From: JBJXFY01 sp046155815
Lineage (GTDB): Bacteria; Verrucomicrobiota; Verrucomicrobiia; Limisphaerales; CAIMTB01
Direction of reading: 5' to 3'
Length of the DNA: 7,864 bases
Assembly: GCA_046155815.1 (NCBI GenBank)
Contig: JBJXFY010000353.1
Coordinates: 1 to 7,864 of the forward strand
Positions 1-5,231 of this stretch are shown here, one piece after another. Every line of letters begins with the position of its first letter. Position 1 is the first letter of the stretch. Below the pieces are notes generated by a model. The model saw nothing but the letters and a program-made list of their open reading frames with translations, did not search any database and was not told the DNA's origin. The translations under genes and the position numbers were made by a program.

Positions 1-192
1 CGGCCGCTGGTGCCCGCCCGGCGCGGCCCGGCGAAGGCCGCCGCCGCGCCCGAGCCGGCCTCCGACGCCGATTTCATGCAGCGCGAGGTGGACCCCATCC
101 TCGACAAGATCTCCGCGCACGGCCTCCACAGCCTGACCGAGCGCGAGCGCCGCATCCTTGAGAAGGCCCGCGAGCGCATGAACCGGCGGTGA
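1..192 (+). CDS. C-terminal end of a probable rhomboid-family intramembrane protease (partial)
   Basis: The reading frame is open from the first base of the window and ends at a TGA at 190-192, so this is the 3' end of a gene that begins to the left. Only about 63 residues are visible. The first 20 or so are a low-complexity Ala/Pro/Arg linker. The rest is a short amphipathic segment containing DPILDKISAHGLHSLTERER, followed by a basic helix ending in MNRR. This pattern (a leucine-aspartate-lysine-isoleucine helix, then SLT-E-E/R-R) resembles the soluble C-terminal tail found on many rhomboid proteases of Bacteroidota and Verrucomicrobiota. The catalytic Ser/His helices would lie outside the window and are not seen, so the assignment rests on the tail alone. 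A GTG at 10 is an internal codon more probably than a start. The gene converges on the minus-strand genes to its right. Confidence 0.55.
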   Translation, partial: RPLVPARRGPAKAAAAPEPASDADFMQREVDPILDKISAHGLHSLTERERRILEKARERMNRR

Positions 193-220
193 GCCGAGGC
201 ATTCCAGCCGCGCGCCTCCT

Positions 221-413
221 CCGCTTAATGTCGCGGTGCTGGGATGCCGCCGCGCCGAGGACGAGGGAGGCGTCGTTGAAGCCGGCGAGCAGGCTCAGCG
301 AACCGGAGCACGCCCGGCCACCGCACCGGCGGCGCGCACGTCCCCTGCCTCAGGTAGAGGTGGCACGGCCGGAACTTCGGCCGCAGCTCGCGGGACCACG
401 GCAGCTGAACTGA
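221..413 (-). pseudogene. Frameshifted 3' remnant of an ABC-2 permease gene, paralogous to the permease at 1280-2113
   Basis: Read on the minus strand, this stretch aligns with the last 64 codons (residues 214-277) of the intact permease. The 3' half (221-307) encodes GSLSLLAGFNDASLVLGAAA followed by SQHRDIKR, against GSLSLLAGFNATFFVLGAAA and FQVRDFKR in the intact gene. There is a 22-bp exact DNA match (274-295 versus 1336-1357). The 5' half (351-413) encodes VQLPWSRELRPKFRPCHLYL against MQIPFFRELQPWFLTYHLNL, but in a different frame. The copy has 193 bases where the intact gene has 192, so one inserted base between 302 and 350 breaks the frame, and a TGA appears at 350-352 on the minus strand. 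The terminal stop codon is also missing: the codons after KR run on as Arg-rich sequence. No start or ABC-2 N-terminal part is present, and similarity fades beyond 413, just before the stop of the PEP-CTERM gene. I infer a decayed duplicate, not a functional gene. Confidence 0.85.
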
Positions 414-447
414 GTTCCCGCGGACCCGCAGCGCGGCGGACTGATGC

Positions 448-1122
448 CTACCGGGCTCGGCGCGCCGACGTGCGGCGCCACACGGCGAAGCCGAGCAGGC
501 CGAGGCCGGCGAAGGCGGCGTACTCGTGCGGTTCAGGGACGGCCGTCAGGCCGCCGTCGAAGAACAGGTCGTCCAGCGTGCCGCTCTGGTTGGAAAACCG
601 GGCTTCGAAACCGTGCAGCCGGAACGTGACCGGCGAGGTCACGTCGTCGAAGGCGGCACCCAGAGGGAAGGAATAGTCGCCTTGCCGTCCGGTTTGCCAA
701 GCAAACAGCCTCCCGAGCGGTGTGGCGTGATTGTCCTGGCTCGACGTCAGCGCCCAGCTCCTCGGCCCGTCAAAGCTGCTGAGGCGGATGTGGAAGCCGA
801 CCGAGTCAAGGTTGAGCGAATGGCCGGCGTCAGGGGCGAGCGTCACCTGGAAGTAATCGGTTGAGGCGCTGGCAAAATTCGGACTGTCGGTCCAGCCGGT
901 GGCGCCGGCGCCGAAGTCGCTTTTTCCCAGCGCAAAACCGGTTCCAGTGAGTCCGGGTCCGTAGGAAACCAGGCCGGCATTGATGTTGGGGTCTTCGGTC
1001 GTCGCCTCAAGGGTCGGGTTGGCAAACGTACCGAAGCTGTACCCGGCCACGAGGGCGGCCGGCGCGGAGGCGGGGAGGAGCAGGCCCACGGAGCCGGCTA
1101 GGAGGCGGAGGCGGAGGTTCAT
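448..1122 (-). CDS. Secreted PEP-CTERM sorting-domain protein
   Basis: The product is about 224 residues from the ATG at 1120-1122. A GTG six codons upstream (1138-1140) is possible, but the ATG puts the basic residues directly before the hydrophobic signal core. No Shine-Dalgarno sequence precedes either start. Residues 1-23 form a signal peptide (MNLRLRLLAGSVGLLLPASA, with cleavage probably after an Ala). The middle part is Gly/Ser/Thr/Asn-rich, predicted beta-rich, lacks cysteines and has no recognised catalytic motif. The last 30 residues are a PEP-CTERM anchor: VPEPHEY, a hydrophobic helix AAFAGLGLLGFAVW, then a basic tail RRTSARRAR. In the known family this signal is cut and processed by an exosortase, which links the protein to the cell surface or exopolysaccharide; the exosortase itself is not in this window. 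The gene ends 34 bp from the permease remnant and starts 157 bp downstream of the intact permease gene, with which it is co-oriented. Its specific function is unknown. Confidence 0.9.
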   Translation of the reverse strand: MNLRLRLLAGSVGLLLPASAPAALVAGYSFGTFANPTLEATTEDPNINAGLVSYGPGLTGTGFALGKSDFGAGATGWTDSPNFASASTDYFQVTLAPDAGHSLNLDSVGFHIRLSSFDGPRSWALTSSQDNHATPLGRLFAWQTGRQGDYSFPLGAAFDDVTSPVTFRLHGFEARFSNQSGTLDDLFFDGGLTAVPEPHEYAAFAGLGLLGFAVWRRTSARRAR

Positions 1123-1279
1123 GGCAGCCAGCGAATTCACAGGAGGAAGCGGGTGATCAACTCAAACCACCCATTGTCTACCCTCGCCAGCCCGGCGAAG
1201 GCACGTCATTTCCGCGCCGCCACGCAATAGTTGCACGCGGGACACAGATGGGCGGCGGGGCTGGTTTGCGGTTGGCCCT

Positions 1280-2113
1280 TCACCGCTTGAAGTCGCGCAC
1301 CTGGAACGCCGCGGCCCCGAGGACGAAGAAGGTGGCGTTGAAGCCGGCGAGCAGGCTGAGCGAGCCGAGCGCGCGCGACCAGGGCACCGGCTGCGCAAAC
1401 ATGAGCTGCCACAGGTTCAGGTGGTACGTCAGGAACCACGGCTGCAACTCCCGGAAGAACGGGATCTGCATCAGGATCGCGTTCAGGAAGAGCGTCGAGA
1501 GCGCGAGGATGGTCGCCGCGGCGGGCTTCACCGGGAAGCAGGAGAACATCAACGCGAGGCCGAGCAGCGTCACCGCCTTCACGCACAGCCAGGCGTGCGC
1601 CAGCGCGTAGCGCGCGAGGCCGGGGCCCGGTTCCAGCACGCTGAAGACCTCGCCCGGCACAAAGACGAACAGCCCGCCCCGCGGGAAGAACGCCGACGCC
1701 CACGCCAGCCCGAACACGCCCAGCGCGCCCACCAGCAGCACGGAGAAGACCGCGCCCGCCAGCCACTTCGTCGCCAGCAGCCGCACCCGCGACACCGGCC
1801 GGGCGAGGATCATCCGCAGGGTGCCGTCCTCAACCTCCTTGGCCACGAGGTCGCCGCCCACGAGCGTCACATAAAGCGGCAGCAGCAGGTAGGCGATGGG
1901 AAAGAGCATCACCACGGCGATGGTGAGGCCGGAGATGAAGGCGGCGGCGTCGTAGCCGTTGCCCTCGAGCTGCTGCGCCATGCCGCGCGTGACGCGCGAG
2001 AAGCGGAACACCAGCGTCACCACGCCCTGCGCCAGCAGGAGCAGCGCGAAGCCGATGTACGTGCGCTTCTTCCCGAAGAGCTTCCAGAGCTCGTGGCGCA
2101 GGTGGAGGAGCAT
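1280..2113 (-). CDS. ABC-2 family transporter permease
   Basis: This 277-residue membrane protein is the translocation subunit of an ABC transporter, with the ATPase encoded just upstream at 2229-3119. I see about six hydrophobic segments: residues 18-37, 61-85, 118-141, 170-191, 198-217 and 249-270. Between the second and third lies the cytoplasmic stretch GGDLVAKEVEDGTLRMILAR followed by PVSR, at residues 86-109. The pattern E-x-x-x-GT-L-x-x-x-L-x-x-P-x-S-R is typical of ABC-2 permeases such as the NatB, CcmB-like and antibiotic or polymer exporters. The long loop at 142-166, rich in Phe, Pro and Gly, is probably periplasmic. The start ATG at 2111-2113 is the first in frame and gives a normal family length. 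The substrate cannot be told from sequence; drug, polysaccharide, lipid or sodium export are all possible. The 3' end of this gene is duplicated in decayed form at 221-413. Confidence 0.9.
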   Translation of the reverse strand: MLLHLRHELWKLFGKKRTYIGFALLLLAQGVVTLVFRFSRVTRGMAQQLEGNGYDAAAFISGLTIAVVMLFPIAYLLLPLYVTLVGGDLVAKEVEDGTLRMILARPVSRVRLLATKWLAGAVFSVLLVGALGVFGLAWASAFFPRGGLFVFVPGEVFSVLEPGPGLARYALAHAWLCVKAVTLLGLALMFSCFPVKPAAATILALSTLFLNAILMQIPFFRELQPWFLTYHLNLWQLMFAQPVPWSRALGSLSLLAGFNATFFVLGAAAFQVRDFKR

Positions 2114-2157
2114 GGGCGGCGACGGCCTCAGCGGAGCGAGGAAGACGGGTGGAGGAA

Positions 2158-2225
2158 GCTCCAGGTTCCAAAGGACCCCGCAGCCGCTCCCTGGAATCTG
2201 GAGCCTGGAGCCTGGAGCTTGGAAC
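2158..2225. repeat. Heptamer repeats forming an inverted-repeat hairpin between the ABC ATPase and permease genes
   Basis: On the plus strand five heptamers run head to tail at 2191-2225: CTGGAAT, then CTGGAGC three times, then TTGGAAC. The complementary orientation appears upstream at 2158-2171 as GCTCCAG GTTCCAA. Arm 2158-2171 pairs with 2191-2204: of 14 positions, 12 are Watson-Crick, one is G-T and one is a mismatch, around a 19-nt loop. The hairpin lies in the 115-bp gap between the ATPase stop and the permease ATG. In the mRNA it could shield the permease message, act as a partial terminator, or separate expression levels of the two subunits. No U-tract follows on the transcribed strand, so it is not a standard intrinsic terminator. 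Confidence 0.8.
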
Positions 2226-2228
2226 TTC

Positions 2229-3119
2229 TCATCCTTTTCCCATCAGCCGCAGGTAAAACTCCTCCAGCGTCTCCTCGTGCGGAGCGAGGGCGTCTACGCG
2301 ATGGCCCTGGGCGACGAGCCAGCGGGCGAGGTCATCCACCGCGGCGTGCTCTGCCAGCCGGACGGTGCCGGCCGGCAAGGCTTCCATCACGAGGCCCGCG
2401 GCGGCAAGGCCGGCGACGGCTCCCGCAAGATCAGGCGTGCTCAGGCGAACTTCCCGGCGCGGCTGCCGGGCCTCTTCCAGCCGCCCGGTGAAGACGAGCC
2501 GTCCCTGCCGCAGCACGGCGATCCGAGTGCAGAGCTGCTCCACCTCCGCCAGCAGGTGCGAGGAAAGAAGGATGGTCAGGCCGAGATCGCGGTGCAGGCG
2601 CAGGATGGTGCCGCGCAGCTCGTGGATGCCCTCGGGATCGAGGCCATCGGCCGGCTCGTCGAGGATGAGCAGTTCCGGGTTCGGGAGCAGCGCCTGCGCC
2701 AGCGCGAGCCGTGCGCGCATGCCATGCGAATAGGTCTTCACCGCGGAGCGCTCGCGGCCGGAGAGGCCGACCCACTCGATGACTTCCCGCAGGCGCGCCG
2801 GCGGCACGGGCGCAGTGTAGCCGGTGAAAATCTGAAGGTTCCGCCAGCCGCTGAGCTCGTCGTAAAACGCCGGGCTCTCAAAGATCGCGCCGACCCGCGC
2901 CAGCGCGGCGCGGCGGGCGCGGAAGACGTCGTGCCCGCCGATGCGCAGCTCGCCGGCGGTGGGCCAGACCTGGCCGAGCAGCATCCCGATGAGGGTGCTC
3001 TTGCCCGCGCCATTGTGACCAAGCAGGCCGAAGATTTCGCCGCGCGGAACCGAAAGCGACACGTCCTCCACCGCGGGCCGTCGGCCGAAGCGTTTGCTGG
3101 CGCGGGCGACCTCAATCAT
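2229..3119 (-). CDS. ABC transporter ATP-binding protein (CcmA/NatA-type, pairs with the ABC-2 permease)
   Basis: This 296-residue protein is a complete ABC nucleotide-binding subunit that powers the permease encoded downstream. Walker A is GHNGAGKST at residues 34-42. The Q-loop position carries Glu (IFESPAFY, 79-86), common in this exporter subgroup. The signature motif is YSHGM at 130-134, a usual variant of LSGGQ. Walker B plus D-loop is LLILDEPADGLDPEG at 150-164, with Glu155 as catalytic base, and the H-loop is SSHLL at 186-190. Residues from about 215 to 296 form the small C-terminal extension typical of the NatA/BcrA branch and end in a helix EETLEEFYLRLMGKG. The ATG at 3117-3119 overlaps the TGA of pdxA as ATGA, implying translational coupling. 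All catalytic motifs are intact, so it should be active. The transported substrate is unknown. Confidence 0.95.
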   Translation of the reverse strand: MIEVARASKRFGRRPAVEDVSLSVPRGEIFGLLGHNGAGKSTLIGMLLGQVWPTAGELRIGGHDVFRARRAALARVGAIFESPAFYDELSGWRNLQIFTGYTAPVPPARLREVIEWVGLSGRERSAVKTYSHGMRARLALAQALLPNPELLILDEPADGLDPEGIHELRGTILRLHRDLGLTILLSSHLLAEVEQLCTRIAVLRQGRLVFTGRLEEARQPRREVRLSTPDLAGAVAGLAAAGLVMEALPAGTVRLAEHAAVDDLARWLVAQGHRVDALAPHEETLEEFYLRLMGKG

Positions 3120-4054
3120 GCGGCGGCGAGCTTCACGGCAAGGTCAATCGCCGCGCGCATCGAGGCGGGGTTCGCCACGCCGCGGCCCGCAATGTCGAAG
3201 GCCGTGCCATGGTCCGGCGACGTGCGCGGGAAGGGCAGGCCGAGCGTCCAGTTCACGCCCTGGTCGAAGGCGATCATCTTCAGCGGCGCGAGTCCCTGGT
3301 CATGGTACATCGCCACCACCGCGTCGAAATCGCCGCGCAGCGCCCGGTGAAACAGCGTGTCCGCCGCCAGCGGCCCGGCGACCTCCGCACCGGCCTCACG
3401 GGCGGCGGCGATGGCCGGCGTGATGACGCGGACCTCCTCGTCGCCCAGCAGGCCGCCCTCGCCGGCGTGCGGGTTCAGGCCGCAGACGCCGACGCGCCGA
3501 CGCGCCAAGCCAAGCCGCCGGCAAGCGTCCGCGGCATGCAGGATGGCGCGCGTGATCACGGCGGGCTCTAGCACGTCCGCGACGCGGCGCAGCGGGACAT
3601 GCGTGGTGGCGAGCGCCACGCGCAGCCAGCGCCCGCGGTCGTCCGGCCCGAGCAGCATCATGATCACGTCGCGCGTGCCGGCGAGGTCCGCGAGGAACTC
3701 CGTCTGCCCCGTGAACTTCACGCCGGAACGTAGGATCGCCTCCTTGCTCACCGGCCCGGTGACGAGGGCGGCGAGACCGCCGTCGAGGCAGTCGCGGCCG
3801 GCGGCCTCCAGTGCGGCCAGCGCGTCGTGCGCCGGGCCGGCCTGCGGCGGCACGGGAACCAGCCGCACGCGCGGGTGGCGGAGCAGTTCCGGCGCGAAGC
3901 GCTCGGCCGCCGCACGGCAGGCCGCCTCATGCCCGAACACGGCGAACAGGGCCTCCCCATGCGCCTCCACCGCACCCAGCAGCGCCCTGAACAGCACCTC
4001 CGGCCCGATGCCCGACGGATCGCCGGGCGTGAGGGCGAGGGTCGGCGGCGGCAC
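3116..4054 (-). CDS. pdxA: 4-hydroxythreonine-4-phosphate dehydrogenase
   Basis: PdxA oxidises 4-phosphohydroxy-L-threonine with NAD(P)+ to the unstable ketone that PdxJ uses to build pyridoxine 5'-phosphate. It acts in the cytoplasm as a metal-dependent dimer. The 312-residue product matches the usual length. Family motifs are TPGDPSGIGPE (9-19), TGPVSK (99-104), the metal-binding histidines His152 (THVPL), His196 (GLNPHAGE) and His251 (MYHDQG), and the substrate-binding Lys259, Asn268 and Arg277 in LKMIAFDQGVNWTLGLPFPR. One substrate-contact residue differs: the usual GHTE is GQTE here (Gln117). The start is a GTG at 4052-4054; an in-frame TAA, the stop of the upstream gene, lies two codons earlier and excludes a longer start. 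The intergenic sequence is only AAC, so the two genes share one frame across a single stop. The gene end overlaps the ATPase start. Coupled expression with the surA-like gene is likely. Confidence 0.95.
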   Translation of the reverse strand: MPPPTLALTPGDPSGIGPEVLFRALLGAVEAHGEALFAVFGHEAACRAAAERFAPELLRHPRVRLVPVPPQAGPAHDALAALEAAGRDCLDGGLAALVTGPVSKEAILRSGVKFTGQTEFLADLAGTRDVIMMLLGPDDRGRWLRVALATTHVPLRRVADVLEPAVITRAILHAADACRRLGLARRRVGVCGLNPHAGEGGLLGDEEVRVITPAIAAAREAGAEVAGPLAADTLFHRALRGDFDAVVAMYHDQGLAPLKMIAFDQGVNWTLGLPFPRTSPDHGTAFDIAGRGVANPASMRAAIDLAVKLAAA

Positions 4055-4057
4055 GTT

Positions 4058-5005
4058 TTAGAAGTAGCGGACGAACGACTTCTTCCGCAGCCGCTCGAGC
4101 CACTGCTCCTGGAGCCGGTTGCGCTCTTCGAGCTGGAGCGTCTTCTCGATCTCGTCACGCACGTCGGCCATGGGCTTCACGTGGGCCGGTCGCACCTCCT
4201 CGACAAACAGGATGTAGGCACCCTCGGGCTTCTCGAGGATGCCGCTGTGCCGGCCCGGCTGGAGGCCGAAGGCGACCTTGGATAGATCCTCGCGCAGGAC
4301 GTTCTTTTCGACCCAGCCCCAGCTCCCGCCCTCGCGCGCCTGGGAACCGTCCGAGTACACACCGGCCATCTCGGCAAAGTCCGCGCCCTCGTCCAGCTTG
4401 GCGGTGATCTCCTTTGCCAGCTTCAGCACGTCGGCCTGGTGGCGGGCCTTCTCGAGCACGATCATGCGGAGCTTCACCTGGTCCTGGATCTGGTACTTGG
4501 CGGCGTTGGTCTCGTAGTACTGCTCGATGCGGAAGGGCGAGATCAGGATGTCGCGCGGCACGTTGCGGTTGCGCATGACCGCCTCGATGAACTGGTCCTT
4601 GATGTCCTGCCGGAAGGACTCGTAGGTCTTGCCACGCTCCTGGAGCGTCTTGATGAGCGTGAGGCGGTCGCCGAAGCGGTCCTTGATCTCGCGCTGCACG
4701 TTGTCCTCGATGATCTCGTCCGGGAGGTTGAAGCTCTGCTTGGCGAAATCCTGGAGGATGAGCTGGCGGTCAATGAGCCGCTCGGTGCCCTGGCGCTGGG
4801 CCTCGCGGACCTTCTGGCCGAGCAGATCGGGCTGCGCGGCGAACTGGTTCCGGTACAGCTCGAGCGTGCGCAGGACCTCGATCTGCACGTCCTCGACGGT
4901 GACGACCTTCTCGCCGACAAGGGCGGCGATGCCGTTCACCATGTCGGCCGCACGCGCGGCGGGCAGGACGGCCAGCAGGAGAACCAGGGCAAGGTACGGC
5001 TTCAT
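4058..5005 (-). CDS. surA: SurA-like periplasmic chaperone/peptidylprolyl isomerase with one parvulin domain
   Basis: The 315-residue product begins at the ATG at 5003-5005, because a signal peptide follows at once (MKPYLALVLLLAVLPAARA, cleavage after residue 19). A longer reading frame upstream to 5092 would add an Arg/Pro-rich stretch ahead of the signal and is unlikely. Residues 22-165 form a helical SurA-type N-terminal domain, starting with NGIAALVGEKVVTVEDV, with the typical pattern LIDRQLILQDFAK. Residues about 176-275 are one PPIC/parvulin domain with GGSWGWV (226-232) and the ending GAYILFVEEV. The C-terminal 40 residues form a charged helix that completes the chaperone domain. E. 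coli SurA has two parvulin domains; this one has one, as in many other phyla. The role is folding of outer-membrane proteins in the periplasm. The neighbour pdxA supports the SurA assignment because surA-pdxA is a known linkage; a generic PpiC/PrsA-like protein is the alternative. Confidence 0.87.
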   Translation of the reverse strand: MKPYLALVLLLAVLPAARAADMVNGIAALVGEKVVTVEDVQIEVLRTLELYRNQFAAQPDLLGQKVREAQRQGTERLIDRQLILQDFAKQSFNLPDEIIEDNVQREIKDRFGDRLTLIKTLQERGKTYESFRQDIKDQFIEAVMRNRNVPRDILISPFRIEQYYETNAAKYQIQDQVKLRMIVLEKARHQADVLKLAKEITAKLDEGADFAEMAGVYSDGSQAREGGSWGWVEKNVLREDLSKVAFGLQPGRHSGILEKPEGAYILFVEEVRPAHVKPMADVRDEIEKTLQLEERNRLQEQWLERLRKKSFVRYF

Positions 5006-5080
5006 CGGTTTTTCAGAGCGGTACCGTTCGGGTGAAGCGCGGCGGGGGTCAAGGGGACGCGCAAATCCGGGACGCCGGGG

Positions 5081-5094
5081 GATTGGCGCCAATC
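5081..5094. promoter_or_regulatory. Perfect 14-bp palindrome in the divergent intergenic region
   Basis: GATTGGCGCCAATC is its own reverse complement. It lies 76-89 bp upstream of the surA-like ATG and about 138 bp upstream of the plus-strand hydrolase ATG, a place where a dimeric regulator could control either gene. I can name no regulator for it, and no convincing -35/-10 pair is visible in this GC-rich stretch, so an operator role is inference only. Confidence 0.4.
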
Positions 5095-5098
5095 AGGC

Positions 5099-5121
5099 CG
5101 GCCGCCGGCCGCAGGCGGCCG
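5099..5121. repeat. GC-rich inverted repeat (8-bp stem, 7-nt loop)
   Basis: CGGCCGCC at 5099-5106 is the exact reverse complement of GGCGGCCG at 5114-5121, with loop GGCCGCA. It stands five bases from the 14-bp palindrome. In the minus direction it would precede the surA-like gene, in the plus direction the hydrolase gene. GC-rich DNA makes such stems by chance, so its role is uncertain. Confidence 0.4.
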
Positions 5122-5128
5122 CACCTTA

Positions 5129-5180
5129 GGCAACGGGAAGCTCCTGATATGGAGTCCCGGTGGCTTCCTTCGAGGTTGCC
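5129..5180. repeat. Nested inverted repeats upstream of the ceramidase-like gene
   Basis: GGCAAC (5129-5134) pairs with GTTGCC (5175-5180). Inside it, GGGAAGCTCC and GGAGTCCC enclose TGATAT (5135-5158), forming a second hairpin with a three-base bulge. GGAAGC (5136-5141) can alternatively pair with GCTTCC (5163-5168), so two folds compete. A short direct repeat, AGCTTTG twice at 5187-5200, follows. The block ends about 30 bp before the hydrolase ATG and may lie in its 5' leader. No known riboswitch class is recognised. Confidence 0.4.
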
Positions 5181-5231
5181 GATGGAAGCTTTGAGCTTTG
5201 ACGCCCTCGCCCGGGGCTTTCCCTTTCCCGC

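Noticed and set aside
189..676. Plus-strand open frames over the permease remnant and the PEP-CTERM gene.
   Set aside because: Their similarity to the plus-strand frame at 1248-1610 is explained by the duplicated permease end on the minus strand. There is no domain and the composition is biased.
1123..1279. Possible promoter for the PEP-CTERM gene.
   Set aside because: TTGAGTTGATCACCC-like sequence exists on the minus strand, but no properly spaced -10 element was found. I see nothing firm in this spacer.
1206..1283. A minus-strand frame just past the permease end reads CPACNYC followed by VAARK, a zinc-ribbon-like Cys pattern.
   Set aside because: It is the tail of an out-of-frame shadow of the permease gene with no start of its own after the permease stop. 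Three cysteines in one short stretch are not enough to call a gene.
1421..3350. Long plus-strand open frames opposite the ABC transporter genes (356 and 463 codons).
   Set aside because: Their compositions are extreme in Arg/Glu/His/Ala, and the minus strand carries intact Walker A, Walker B and signature motifs in the same place.
4058..5092. A longer start for the surA-like gene at 5090-5092.
   Set aside because: It would place 29 Arg/Pro-rich residues before a clear signal peptide and run through the GATTGGCGCCAATC palindrome; the ATG at 5003-5005 fits better.
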